A DNA stretch of 26,166 nucleotides from Bacillota bacterium (GCA_023443925.1 JAEZSL010000362.1:1-26166), one strand, 5' to 3'. Positions 1 through 7,699 are shown, numbered from the stretch's first letter. Numbers and translations are program-made. Notes: generated by a model from the sequence alone, not told the origin.

Positions 1-2
1 AT

Positions 3-386
3 CGATGGTTTACCGGGAAAGGGCCCAGGCTTTTAGTCCCCTCCGTATTTATCCTGCTGGCGGTTTATTGTCTGCTTATACCAAATGTTACCCCTATTCT
101 TCTTATCCTGATTCTGCAGACATTACCCGGTATGGCTACCGGAATTTTATTTTCCTATCTTACCTCCGAAGCCATGAAAGGCATACCACCCCAGGTTAAA
201 TCTACTGCCATGGGATTTTATCAGGCCGTATATGCGGTAGGAATGACGCTGGTTCCTGTCTTAACCGGGAATCTGGTAACGGTATATTCTATGAAGACCG
301 CCTATTTATTACTAGGCGGCCTGGCATTAACCGGCAGTTTGGTGGCCGGCTGTTATTATAAACTATTTGAAAAAAATCCATATTGA
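3..386 (+). CDS. MFS transporter, C-terminal fragment (cut by window edge)
   Basis: The reading frame is open from the first complete codon to a TGA at 384-386, so the gene begins outside the window and about 127 C-terminal residues are visible. They form roughly four hydrophobic segments: an LLAVYCLLIP stretch, an ILLILILQTLPG stretch with the following GILFSYL, a MTLVPVLTGN stretch, and a final AYLLLGGLALTGSLVAG helix ending in a short charged tail (KLFEKNPY). A conserved-looking STAMGFYQAVYAVGMT segment resembles the helix 10-11 region of 12-TM major facilitator permeases. The substrate cannot be told from this part. An internal ATG at 132 is not needed as a start because the frame continues upstream. 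I am fairly sure of the superfamily and unsure of anything narrower. Confidence 0.7.
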   Translation, partial: RWFTGKGPRLLVPSVFILLAVYCLLIPNVTPILLILILQTLPGMATGILFSYLTSEAMKGIPPQVKSTAMGFYQAVYAVGMTLVPVLTGNLVTVYSMKTAYLLLGGLALTGSLVAGCYYKLFEKNPY

Positions 387-417
387 AACGACTCAGGCTA
401 ATGATTATGTACTTATC

Positions 418-464
418 AGACAATTTAGCTTAGTAATAATAAGACAATTAAACTTAGTAATAAT
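418..464. repeat. Two-copy 23-base tandem duplication at the lipase 3' end
   Basis: Bases 418-440 and 442-464 are near-identical 23-mers (AGACAATTTAGCTTAG... and AGACAATTAAACTTAG..., three mismatches) with a period of 24. The second copy contains the stop codon and last codons of the lipase gene; the first lies in the spacer. It looks like a simple slippage duplication. Confidence 0.7.
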
Positions 465-1359
465 CATCACCATGGGCCTCGATAAATATCTGGAAATTTC
501 CGCTTAGTATAACCTGGTTTACGCCACAGAATGAATTTAGCTTTTCCTCCAGGTCGTTATTCGTATCCCAGGGCAGAAGCCCGATATCACCTCTCGGTTT
601 GTAGATACAGATACCGGTGCCAAGTGGTACAAAAACCGGAAATACAAGTACGGGAGAGAGAATCTGGTGAATGAGTCCAAGCCGTGGTATCACTTCCAGT
701 TCCTGCTTTGTAAAATACAGATGAGGAACGATATCCAGAAAAGATTCGTACCGTAAATGGGGAATCCCGTAATGTTCTCTAAATATTTCATCACTGGATC
801 TGGGAGCACCAAATGAGATTACCGAAATCTGTCCGTTTATCTGCTGTTCTAATATTTTAGCCATAAGAGGAGCCATAGCTCCGCCTTTGCTATGGCCGGT
901 TACATAGATAACCGGTGTTTCGCCTCTGCTCTGTGCTACTTGAAGCAATTCCCTGGTTTTAGTTATAAGTGCGTCTTTAATACTGAGAACCGCATTAAAA
1001 AAGCCCATATGGACATTACCCTGACCGTAAGGTGCGAATGGAACCTGTACTGCCAGAAAGTTATTCAACCAGTCCAGGAAACTACCGATCTCCGTATCAT
1101 TTCCATCTGTCCCCCGAAGTGCAACTATAATCCCTGCTTTTGAAATTCCCACCAATCCGGCGTGAATACTTTCAATTCCCCCGGTATAGGAATAGACATC
1201 CCCGGTGAATTCTGCTCTTTGGTAACAATTCCCATGTATATCACCGTAATTGTAATCAATTATGGTTTTATAATCTTTTGGAAGTTTTCCGTCAACAATG
1301 TTAAAAGCCAGCTTTGAAGCTGCCCACATAATATTTCTTAAGTTATTTATTTCTGCCAT
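454..1359 (-). CDS. Class 3 (Mbeg1/lipase_3-like) lipase
   Basis: 301-residue alpha/beta hydrolase that probably cleaves acyl esters of glycerolipids or phospholipids. The class 3 lipase landmarks appear in order: an oxyanion-type LRGTDG at 81-86, VHMGF at 117-121, the nucleophile elbow GHSKGG at 155-160 (Ser157), FGAPR at 183-187, and a probable acid in FLDIVPH (Asp209). The catalytic His is less certain; H231 and H296 are candidates. Lys replaces the usual Leu of GHSLGG, as in Mbeg1-type members. There is no signal peptide or membrane helix, so it is cytoplasmic or leaves by a non-Sec route. The ATG at 1359 has an AAAGGTGG ribosome binding site that overlaps the stop codon of the upstream gene, which ends 10 bases away, so the two are co-transcribed and probably translationally coupled. 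The substrate is unknown. Confidence 0.85.
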   Translation of the reverse strand: MAEINNLRNIMWAASKLAFNIVDGKLPKDYKTIIDYNYGDIHGNCYQRAEFTGDVYSYTGGIESIHAGLVGISKAGIIVALRGTDGNDTEIGSFLDWLNNFLAVQVPFAPYGQGNVHMGFFNAVLSIKDALITKTRELLQVAQSRGETPVIYVTGHSKGGAMAPLMAKILEQQINGQISVISFGAPRSSDEIFREHYGIPHLRYESFLDIVPHLYFTKQELEVIPRLGLIHQILSPVLVFPVFVPLGTGICIYKPRGDIGLLPWDTNNDLEEKLNSFCGVNQVILSGNFQIFIEAHGDDYY

Positions 1360-1369
1360 ATTACCACCT

Positions 1370-2506
1370 TTATATGTAAAAACCGGTCAGGGTGATAACC
1401 GCCCCTCCCCCGGTTTCAGACTGACTTGCTACATATCCTGCTACCACGATTGGAATTTTTTTATGTAGTTCAATGGAAAAGGTTTTTGATTGTTTATCTC
1501 TTAATTCAAGCCAATCCAATTTTCCGTTTTTATCAATTTCACCGTTTGAAATCAAAGTCAGCATACAACCGGTGCTGCTTTTTTCATATCCTTCAATATA
1601 AATTTCGCACTTTTCCCACAATTGGGCAGCATATAGATACAGATTTCCGATATTGCTGATCCCATCCGCCGCGGTCTTAAACAGGACGGATTGAGTTTTT
1701 AAAATTATACCCGAACTGAAACTGCAGCTGACATAGATATTACCCCCTGCTTTCACTGCATTTGTCGATTTCAGCTGACCTGTTATATCAATACTGGAGC
1801 TGCTTTCTATCCTTCTTTCAATTACCCGGATCTCATCCTGTTTTAATGTGAATTCTTCCCTGGCAGCCAATCTGCCGTCCGTCCGGATCTCTATAATAAA
1901 GCTTTGACTCTTTTTCGTTCCTCTTACTTCCACCAGACAGGATTCCCACTTCCGGTCTCCCGGAAAATGGAGGCCGTTTAGATAGCTTATACTTCTGGTC
2001 TCTGCTTCCCAGTAAGCATTCACTTTATGCCCTGCTTCTAATAGCCCAAGACCGTTTTGGTTCCCGCTCTTTCTGGAATAAGTTATGGTTTCCTCCTTAC
2101 TAGACGTTTCCACCACATCATCCAGAGAATAGTTACTATGGCTGCCGGATAAGCTGAAAACTGCGCTGCCATCCGAACTTAAATCCAGTGGTATCACCTC
2201 ACCGGCCATGGCTGCCTTAATAACTAGATTATCGCAATAAACCAGCAGGATAACAAAGTTCCCATCGCCTTTTGCCTGTACCCGGAATGTGTCGTTAGTG
2301 CCGGTAAGACTGTAAGCCGTTTCAGCCAGATTATATCCCTGCTTTAAAAGGCTGCCGGTTTCCCATTCCACATAAATTTCGGCCGAAGTATTTGCCCTAA
2401 TTTTTTCCGGTAAGTTCCATACCATTGAATCTAAGAAATTTCCGGATGTCTTTATCCAATCATATGATGTGTTATTCACTAATCTCAGAAACCTTCCCTG
2501 TTTCAA
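1370..2506 (-). CDS. Unrecognised beta-strand-rich protein paired with lipase
   Basis: 378 residues, not assigned to a family. The start is TTG at 2506, chosen because AAGGAG lies 7 bases upstream and no ATG fits. The N-terminal ~120 residues (LVNNTSYDW... then W-x-LPEKI-x-A-x-TSAEIYVEW) alternate hydrophobic and polar residues like a beta-sandwich and vaguely recall aegerolysin or actinoporin-like lipid-binding folds; that is an impression, not an assignment. The rest (about 170-378) is also mostly predicted strand, with repeated short GxxxV/GY segments and a hydrophobic C-terminus (VITLTGFYI). There is no signal peptide. It is the first gene of a two-gene operon with a class 3 lipase, so a lipid-related partnership is plausible. 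Alternatives include an adhesin-like or effector protein. Confidence 0.65.
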   Translation of the reverse strand: MKQGRFLRLVNNTSYDWIKTSGNFLDSMVWNLPEKIRANTSAEIYVEWETGSLLKQGYNLAETAYSLTGTNDTFRVQAKGDGNFVILLVYCDNLVIKAAMAGEVIPLDLSSDGSAVFSLSGSHSNYSLDDVVETSSKEETITYSRKSGNQNGLGLLEAGHKVNAYWEAETRSISYLNGLHFPGDRKWESCLVEVRGTKKSQSFIIEIRTDGRLAAREEFTLKQDEIRVIERRIESSSSIDITGQLKSTNAVKAGGNIYVSCSFSSGIILKTQSVLFKTAADGISNIGNLYLYAAQLWEKCEIYIEGYEKSSTGCMLTLISNGEIDKNGKLDWLELRDKQSKTFSIELHKKIPIVVAGYVASQSETGGGAVITLTGFYI

Positions 2507-2825
2507 ATCTATACTCCTTATATGCCTCTAAATCCGCTTGATTAATCTTATGCGCCAGATAGATAAGGCATTACAACAATAACCATTCGGCAGTGCCATC
2601 CATTACAAATATTTTACAGGAAATAAATACTAGCTTAAATTTCCTTGATTTTATTTACATTACAGTAATAATAAGGTAAACTACTATAAGACAGTCTAAT
2701 ATATGGTAAGCTGCAAATATTTTACCTTGATATCAATTTCACCTTGTAACACTTACCCCAACATGCAAAAAAGATAAAACGCATCCGTAAAGCAGATGAT
2801 CGGCAGCGTAGTGAGAGGAATTAAA
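2507..2825. other. Divergent spacer between the lipase operon and the beta-helix gene
   Basis: 319 bases separate the TTG start at 2506 from the ATG at 2826. The region is AT-rich and must hold both divergent promoters, but I see no convincing -35/-10 pair, long inverted repeat or small gene. The AAGGAG for the minus-strand gene is at 2514-2519 and the GAGAGGA for the plus-strand gene at 2813-2819. Confidence 0.5.
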
Positions 2826-4679
2826 ATGATTAAAAAATTTATTGTAAGTTTTGTACTGGTATTCACATTTATTCTGTTATTTCATCCGGCACTTCCGGTA
2901 AAAGCGGATCAGGAGGCTCTGACAGTTTCAGCCAAAGCAGGTGATAAAGCGGCTGATATTCAGGCGCTTCTCGATTATAATAAAACTGGTAATTATAATC
3001 TCACGGTACAGATCCCAGAAGGCACTTACGAACTAAAAAGTGAGCTGATTATATATAGTAATACAACGATAGCCGCCGATTCAAAAGCCAAACTTTACAA
3101 AAACCACCAAAAAGGTGCTATGATAACCAATGATTTAACAAAGGACAACGGAGGGTATGACACAACCACCAATATTACTATTATTGGTGGTATATGGGAT
3201 TCTTCTAAAATAGTCGAAAAAAATAAAGGCACAGAAAGTTTCCGCTTTATTCATGCCTCCAATATTACCATTAAGGATGTTACTGTATGTAATGTACCGG
3301 TTAACAGCCACCTTATTACATTTGCAGGAGTTAAAGACAGCCGCATCGAGAACTGCAAGCTGTACGGATATGGAGGCAGTACTCCAAAAGAAGCCATCCA
3401 GCTAGATATCGTACATGACAGTGTAAGGGTCCCCTCCATGCAGGCATCTACCATTAAATATGATGACCTGCCCTGCGATGGAATTACAATAACCAATAAC
3501 GAAATTTATGATTTTCCCAGAGCAGTTGGTTCCCATACTTCCATAAAGGGTGTTTTCCATAAGAATATAACGATAACTAAAAATAATATCCACGATATAA
3601 ATGAAGCGGCTATTAAAATCTATAATTACCAGAATACAGTTATCAGTGACAATACCATAAAAAATGCTGCCGTTGGTGTACTTGTATATACATATTTAAG
3701 CAATGGTAAAGAACATTATCTGGAAGCGTTGAAGAGAACTAAAAAAGAGCCTCTGCCAACGGATTATAACATCCTTATTAAGAATAATACCATAAGCCAA
3801 ATGCAGGAGGTAAAAACCGCTTCCGGTACTTCCTGGGGCATTGGAATACGTACGATTGGAAGCAAGACCAGGCCCATGGCCGGTGTAACCATTGATAATA
3901 ACGCCATCTCCCATGCCGACCGCTTCGGTATCCTGTTACAAAAAACGCCGGGAAGCCTGGTTACCAAAAATACCATCAAGTCAACCGACACCAGCGGAAT
4001 ATACCTGATTGATGCCAGTGATTATTCGGAAATATCTGAGAATACCCTGATCCTGTCCGGTAATACCGGGTCCAGTCTGTCCGGTGGTATTGGCTTATCA
4101 GCCAGCACCGATGTATTGATCAACGGAAACACCATTACTTCCTCTGCAAAAGATGGTATCTATTTAGATAAAAAAAGTAATTCCTGTACCATAACCGGAA
4201 ATACGGTAAATTCTGCCCGAGGCAGTGCCATAGCCCTATACGGACAGAGTAATGAAAGTACCGTTGAAAATAATATCCTGAACAACTTTAATAAAAATGG
4301 CATTTATACTTCCAAAATAAACTCAGCTATTATTAAAAAGAATAAAATCAACGGCATAGCAGGCAAAAGCGAGGATGGAATCAGTATAACCGGAAATAAT
4401 TCGGTGAAAAGCAATATTACCGTAGATGGTAATTATATCGACACAGCAGGACGGTACGGTATCTATTTAAAGAATGCTCCGAAATCTTATGTAGGCAGCA
4501 ATACCATACTAAATGTCACAAAAAATTCCATCTATTTGGATAAAGGAAGTGACGGCAGTAAAATATATTTTAATGTCATTACCTATACCGATAATTCTAT
4601 TACCCGGTATAACCGGATTAAAACTGCCGCTGACTGTAAGAAGGTCGAACGCTATGATAACCTGATCTATCAGGTATAG
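2826..4679 (+). CDS. Secreted right-handed parallel beta-helix repeat protein
   Basis: 617 residues with a Sec signal peptide: MIKKF, then a hydrophobic core VSFVLVFTFILLF, with likely cleavage after PVKA. The next ~90 residues (KAGDKAADIQALLDY...IPEGTYELKSELIIYSNTTIAAD) match the N-terminal cap of pectate-lyase-3/NosD-like beta-helix proteins. From about residue 110 to the end there are many ~22-25-residue coils of the form ITITNN-x-I, VISDNTIKNA, VTKNTIKST, ITGNTV, with Asn ladders typical of PbH1 repeats. Such proteins act as polysaccharide lyases, hydrolases or epimerases, or as adhesins. I see no decisive catalytic motif and no LPXTG or SLH anchor, so it is probably released. Start chosen at 2826 because GAGAGGA is 6 bases upstream and the signal peptide begins there; an in-frame ATG at 2796 lacks a comparable site. 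Confidence 0.82.
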   Translation: MIKKFIVSFVLVFTFILLFHPALPVKADQEALTVSAKAGDKAADIQALLDYNKTGNYNLTVQIPEGTYELKSELIIYSNTTIAADSKAKLYKNHQKGAMITNDLTKDNGGYDTTTNITIIGGIWDSSKIVEKNKGTESFRFIHASNITIKDVTVCNVPVNSHLITFAGVKDSRIENCKLYGYGGSTPKEAIQLDIVHDSVRVPSMQASTIKYDDLPCDGITITNNEIYDFPRAVGSHTSIKGVFHKNITITKNNIHDINEAAIKIYNYQNTVISDNTIKNAAVGVLVYTYLSNGKEHYLEALKRTKKEPLPTDYNILIKNNTISQMQEVKTASGTSWGIGIRTIGSKTRPMAGVTIDNNAISHADRFGILLQKTPGSLVTKNTIKSTDTSGIYLIDASDYSEISENTLILSGNTGSSLSGGIGLSASTDVLINGNTITSSAKDGIYLDKKSNSCTITGNTVNSARGSAIALYGQSNESTVENNILNNFNKNGIYTSKINSAIIKKNKINGIAGKSEDGISITGNNSVKSNITVDGNYIDTAGRYGIYLKNAPKSYVGSNTILNVTKNSIYLDKGSDGSKIYFNVITYTDNSITRYNRIKTAADCKKVERYDNLIYQV

Positions 4680-4783
4680 CTGGCGATTTACAAATATAGC
4701 CTTAAGTGTCTCGTAAATTTATTTTCTGCTAATGGCTGCACAATAAAAAAAGAGCCTGGCTTGCCAAATTTCTTATTGCATAA

Positions 4784-4834
4784 AAATCCGGTTTTGATCC
4801 GTCAGCAGACAGATTAAAACCGGATTTATTTTTT
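4784..4834. terminator. Intrinsic terminator between convergent genes
   Basis: Arms AATCCGGTTTTGATC (4785-4799) and GATTAAAACCGGATT (4812-4826) pair over 15 positions with one G.T pair, followed by TATTTTTT. It fits the end of the beta-helix transcript. The A-run 5' of the left arm could let it also serve the convergent AEC gene. Confidence 0.85.
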
Positions 4835-4845
4835 CATTCTTAAAC

Positions 4846-5754
4846 TTAAAATACCAGACACCATAATGGTATGGTAATCATAGACACTAAAGTAGTAAAC
4901 ACAACACATTTTGTGGCAAAAATGGAATCTCCGTTATATTTCGCTGCCAGTATGGCTGTAGTACTCCCAGCCGGCATTCCTGCTAAAAGAACGGATACAC
5001 CTGTCAACAGGGAATTAACCTGGAACAGTCTGCAGCCGGCCAGAACCAACAGTGGAATTAAGATGAGCCGGATGATGCCATAGTATATTACGGTTTTATT
5101 TATTATGGTTTTCACATTCACTTCCGCTAATATGGTTCCGATTAAAAGCATGGATAAAGCGGTTGTACATCCGCTTATATTTTTTATGGTATTTTCAAGA
5201 AAAAAAGGCAGTGGTATTTGAAGTATCATAATAGCCAAACCAATATATACGGCAACAATACAAGGATGGGTCAGTACCTTTTTTATAACGGTTTTGCGGT
5301 CAGGACTTTCCGTAAAGTAGGATACTCCAGCCGACCACATAACGATCCGCTGGGGAATTAAATAAATCGAAGCAAGAAGCAGACCTGCTGATCCAAAAAC
5401 TCCTTCCGCTATAGGATTGCCCATAAATCCTGCATTGGAACACACTGTTCCATACTGAAGTACCTTCTTCATTCCCGGATTTTGATTTTGGTATAACATA
5501 TTGCTGAGTATCAGACAACCAAACTGAATCGCGCAGGATATTAAAAGGATAATCACAAAATTTTTTAATACTTCCAGATTAAACTGTATAAAAAAAGAGT
5601 TTATGATATTACAGGGAAGTACCACGTAGATCACTAAATCCGTTAGTACTGCCGTACCTTCTCTTGGAAGAATCTTCTTTTTACGTAAGATTACCCCTCC
5701 TGCAACCAGTAAAAACAACATTCCCTGTAAATTCATCAAACTCTTTATATCCAA
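4846..5754 (-). CDS. AEC (auxin efflux carrier) family transporter
   Basis: 302-residue integral membrane protein with about ten hydrophobic segments, matching the usual length and arrangement of AEC/BART-superfamily permeases. Recognisable points are the early VVLPCNIINSF segment with a helix-breaking Pro-Cys-Asn, the SNAGFMGNPIAEGVFG segment after TM3-4, and the late AGMPAGSTTAILAAKYNGD segment before the last two helices. Bacterial members export or import carboxylates such as malate; the substrate here is not determinable. The start is TTG at 5754, preceded 8 bases upstream by AGGAGG (5763-5768); the next in-frame Met (residue 7) has no site. It stands alone between a convergent neighbour and yfcE, with a gap of 193 bases upstream. 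Confidence 0.85.
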   Translation of the reverse strand: MDIKSLMNLQGMLFLLVAGGVILRKKKILPREGTAVLTDLVIYVVLPCNIINSFFIQFNLEVLKNFVIILLISCAIQFGCLILSNMLYQNQNPGMKKVLQYGTVCSNAGFMGNPIAEGVFGSAGLLLASIYLIPQRIVMWSAGVSYFTESPDRKTVIKKVLTHPCIVAVYIGLAIMILQIPLPFFLENTIKNISGCTTALSMLLIGTILAEVNVKTIINKTVIYYGIIRLILIPLLVLAGCRLFQVNSLLTGVSVLLAGMPAGSTTAILAAKYNGDSIFATKCVVFTTLVSMITIPLWCLVF

Positions 5755-5947
5755 TGTTTTTTCCTCCTACTGCCAAATTCTGCTTTTCCATTAACACATA
5801 ATGTACATTGTATAGCAAAAACCGGCTTTTGGAAAGTTTAATATTAAATAATTCCTCCTCATACATAACGCAAGCAGTTTTGGGTTCCTGCTTAAATAGA
5901 AATAATATACATGAGCTGCCCTGTCATAAGTCCTTAAACCTCTTCTC

Positions 5948-6487
5948 TTACAGAGCTTCGGTATAATAGATATTACCCTCCAGGTCTTTCCAGATAAATT
6001 CCTTATCCCAGATCATATAACTATGAGCACTGTTCTCTTTTGGTATGGACACAGAACCAGGATTCATATAGATAAACTCTTCCATCTGTTCGCATTTGGG
6101 TACGTGGGTATGGCCATTTAACAGAATATCTCCTTTTTTTAACAGTGGCTTATCCACCGTATTAAATTTATGTCCATGGGTGGCAAATACCATACGGTTA
6201 TCCAGATAGAGAATACAATACTCTGCCATTACCGGAAATTCCAGCACCATCTGATCTACTTCCGTATCACAGTTTCCTCTAACACAGAGAATTTCTTCCT
6301 TAATACCGTTCAGCATCTCTATGACTTTTTTCGGTGCATATTCCTTCGGCAGGTCATTTCTTGGCCCATGATAGAGTAAATCACCAAGTAACAGCAGTTT
6401 ATCTGCCTTTTCCCTTTTATAGGCTTCAATCATCTTACTGCAATAAAAAGCAGATCCGTGTATATCGGACGCAATCATTAATTTCAT
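5948..6487 (-). CDS. yfcE: YfcE-type metallophosphoesterase (phosphodiesterase)
   Basis: 179-residue calcineurin-like phosphoesterase closely resembling Escherichia coli YfcE, a Mn-dependent phosphodiesterase active on artificial substrates; the in vivo substrate of the family is unknown. All metal and active-site motifs are visible: ASDIHGS (Asp8, His10), LLGDLLYHGPRN (Asp36), RGNCDTEVD (Asn/Asp near 97-99), THGH, and NGHTHVP near the C-terminus, ending in the family-typical MNPGSVSIPKE. Start ATG at 6487 with AGAGG 5 bases upstream. The leader just before it can fold into a strong hairpin with a possible pseudoknot reaching to within three bases of the ribosome binding site, so translational control is possible. 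No clear terminator follows the gene before the AEC gene. Confidence 0.95.
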   Translation of the reverse strand: MKLMIASDIHGSAFYCSKMIEAYKREKADKLLLLGDLLYHGPRNDLPKEYAPKKVIEMLNGIKEEILCVRGNCDTEVDQMVLEFPVMAEYCILYLDNRMVFATHGHKFNTVDKPLLKKGDILLNGHTHVPKCEQMEEFIYMNPGSVSIPKENSAHSYMIWDKEFIWKDLEGNIYYTEAL

Positions 6488-6500
6488 ATTAACCTCTATT

Positions 6501-6553
6501 CTTGCGCACGCTCTTTGTGCATATCAAGTTTGTGGTGCGCAAGCACAAACTTG
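6501..6553 (-). promoter_or_regulatory. Hairpin with potential loop pseudoknot in the yfcE leader
   Basis: On the minus strand CAAGTTTGTG (6553-6544) pairs perfectly with CACAAACTTG (6534-6525), leaving a 9-base loop CTTGCGCAC (6543-6535). The whole loop is complementary to GTGCGCAAG (6509-6501), which lies three bases before the yfcE AGAGG. Alternatively CGCAAG and CTTGCG within the left half can pair, giving a mutually exclusive fold. The base pairing is seen directly; a regulatory role is inferred. Confidence 0.55.
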
Positions 6554-6690
6554 CGGTTGAAAAATTTATTTTTCAACCTAACTCCTATCTGTGCGCTTAG
6601 GCGCACGTATAAATCAAGATGTTGAAAAAAGTTTTTATTTTTCAACCTAATACCCAATTCCTAACACAGCTGTTCGCAGATGTGTTGCTG
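6554..6690 (-). repeat. Repeat copies 6 and 7 with flanking hairpins
   Basis: Two copies of the 17-base element on the minus strand: TTGGGTATTAGGTTGAA (6657-6641) and ATAGGAGTTAGGTTGAA (6588-6572). The last six bases of each start a hairpin: GTTGAAAAA pairing with TTTTTCAAC, with a TAAA loop in copy 7 and a longer loop in copy 6. Copy 6 is preceded by a hairpin AACACA-CTG/CAG-TGTGTT with CGAA loop (about 6662-6685), and copy 7 by GTGCGC-CTAA-GCGCAC (6591-6606). No T-run follows, so these are not terminators. Confidence 0.7.
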
Positions 6691-6744
6691 CCACAGAATA
6701 TAATGCGATAGAATCTATATGTGGCATTCCTTTCTTTTTATTGT

Positions 6745-6880
6745 ATTTTCTTTCACGCTTACTCCCATGGCATAAACCGAAAGAATAAAGGCTTTTGCTA
6801 TTCTTCCAATGGCCCGCATGTCCTTAGCGGGACTATTTACACTAGCTCCCATGGTAGTTACTACCTCAAATCAGGGCGTT
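6745..6880 (-). repeat. Repeat copies 4 and 5 with flanking hairpins
   Basis: Minus-strand elements ATGGGAGCTAGTGTAAA (6852-6836) and ATGGGAGTAAGCGTGAA (6768-6752). Copy 4 is preceded by CGCCCTGATTTGAGGTA (6878-6862) and the short hairpin GGTAG-TAA-CTACC, and followed by a TCCCGC/GCGGG hairpin. Copy 5 is preceded by AAGAATA/TATTCTT around an 11-base loop. Nothing here codes for a protein that I can support. Confidence 0.65.
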
Positions 6881-7155
6881 ATAAATAACTCAGTATTTAT
6901 CAGTACTGCTTATCAATCCAGCCTCTTTTCCCAACTTCAGTTGCTTATAACCTGATTAATCAGCAGCAGGGCACACATGAATTTACTATTAATAACTGAT
7001 CTAAATTTGTTTTTATTATATATTAGACTTCAGAGATAAGCAAGTATAACACCTTATTACTTTAATCTTACAGCATCACAGCTAAATACACGTGCTACTT
7101 TGAATAAAATAACAGTCTAAGAATTACTTTTGAATAATCAGAAAAAGTGCCCATC
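6881..7155. other. AT-rich spacer between repeat copies, no gene seen
   Basis: This 275-base stretch between the glnB terminator and repeat copy 4 has no open frame with a ribosome binding site. It contains a perfect 12-base palindrome CTGATTAATCAG near 6952-6963 and an ATAAAT/ATTTAT inverted repeat near 6880-6900. The yfcE promoter probably lies here or in the repeat region, but I cannot place it. Confidence 0.4.
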
Positions 7156-7186
7156 AAAAAAGTGTACCTGTCTGGTACACTTTTTC
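7156..7186. terminator. Terminator of the amtB-glnB transcript
   Basis: Perfect 12-bp stem AAAAAGTGTACC (7157-7168) with GGTACACTTTTT (7174-7185) around the loop TGTCT. T-runs flank it on both strands, so it can work in either direction. It lies 160-190 bases beyond the glnB stop codon, with one repeat copy in between. Confidence 0.85.
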
Positions 7187-7227
7187 TGCTATAAGGCTTA
7201 AGTTACTTGTTTTATTCCACTTCTACA

Positions 7228-7300
7228 TATAATTGGCATAGCTCCCATGGCATAGTGCATCTGCCCACAGATGCTTTATACCTCGAATCAGGGTGTGAAA
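7228..7300 (-). repeat. Repeat copy 3 between glnB and its terminator
   Basis: Minus-strand ATGGGAGCTATGCCAA (7248-7233), preceded by CACCCTGATTCGAGGTA (7295-7279), a nested hairpin with arms GCATCT/AGATGC inside GGTAT/ATGCC. The upstream 17-mer matches that of copy 4 at 15 of 17 positions. It would be in the 3' untranslated part of the glnB transcript. Confidence 0.65.
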
Positions 7301-7344
7301 TGCCTTTTATTTCATACTAAGTTCAGCAAATTACGTTATCGATA

Positions 7345-7683
7345 TTATAAAGCACTGTTTCCGCGTTCTTTTGTTCTGATTCTGATACAGTCAATTACAT
7401 CCGACACAAATATCTTACCATCTCCAAACTCACCGGTTTCTGCCACAGATATTATGGTATCAATAATTTCCTCCACTCTTTCATCCGGAACCACTATCTT
7501 AACTTCTATTTTGGATAAAGTATTCATGATTATGGTATTGCCTCTTACATATTCTGTAAAACCATATTGTTTTCCGCATCCGAATACCTGATTAATTGTT
7601 ATGCCGTTTATCTTCATTTTAAGCAGTACATCTTTTAACGGTTCTAACTTTTCCGGTCTAATAATTGCTTCTATCTTCTTCAT
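7345..7683 (-). CDS. glnB: P-II family nitrogen regulatory protein
   Basis: 112 residues, the normal P-II length. These trimeric proteins bind ATP/ADP and 2-oxoglutarate and gate ammonium transport by inserting the T-loop into Amt channels. The N-terminal MKKIEAIIRPEKL, the T-loop region GCGKQYGFTEYVRGN, the B-loop TGEFGDGKIFV (Lys90) and the C-terminal IRIRT are all clear. The T-loop residue equivalent to the uridylylated Tyr51 of enteric GlnB is Ile (RGNTIIMN, Ile51), so control by uridylylation at that site is impossible; nearby Tyr40 and Tyr45 remain. Start ATG at 7683 with TTGGAGG upstream. It follows amtB by 183 bases that hold two repeat-hairpin copies, and the pair probably share a transcript ending at the terminator near 7156-7186. 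Confidence 0.95.
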   Translation of the reverse strand: MKKIEAIIRPEKLEPLKDVLLKMKINGITINQVFGCGKQYGFTEYVRGNTIIMNTLSKIEVKIVVPDERVEEIIDTIISVAETGEFGDGKIFVSDVIDCIRIRTKERGNSAL

Positions 7684-7699
7684 GTTTCCTCCAATCTGC

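Noticed and set aside
2796..2825. Upstream ATG adding 10 residues to the beta-helix protein
   Set aside because: It spoils the signal peptide and lacks a good ribosome binding site, while 2826 has GAGAGGA at 6 bases.
5681..5866. Minus-strand 61-codon frame upstream of and overlapping the AEC gene, with GAGGAGG near its start
   Set aside because: The GGAGG lies inside the frame, not before its ATG, no other start codon suits it, and the frame overlaps the well-supported TTG start of the AEC gene.
6488..7344. Terminator series or rRNA/tRNA remnants
   Set aside because: Apart from 7156-7186 the hairpins lack T-runs, and no tRNA cloverleaf or rRNA-like stretch was found.
7271..7591. Plus-strand 106-codon frame over glnB
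   Set aside because: It is antisense to a clear PII gene and has no ribosome binding site or recognisable product.
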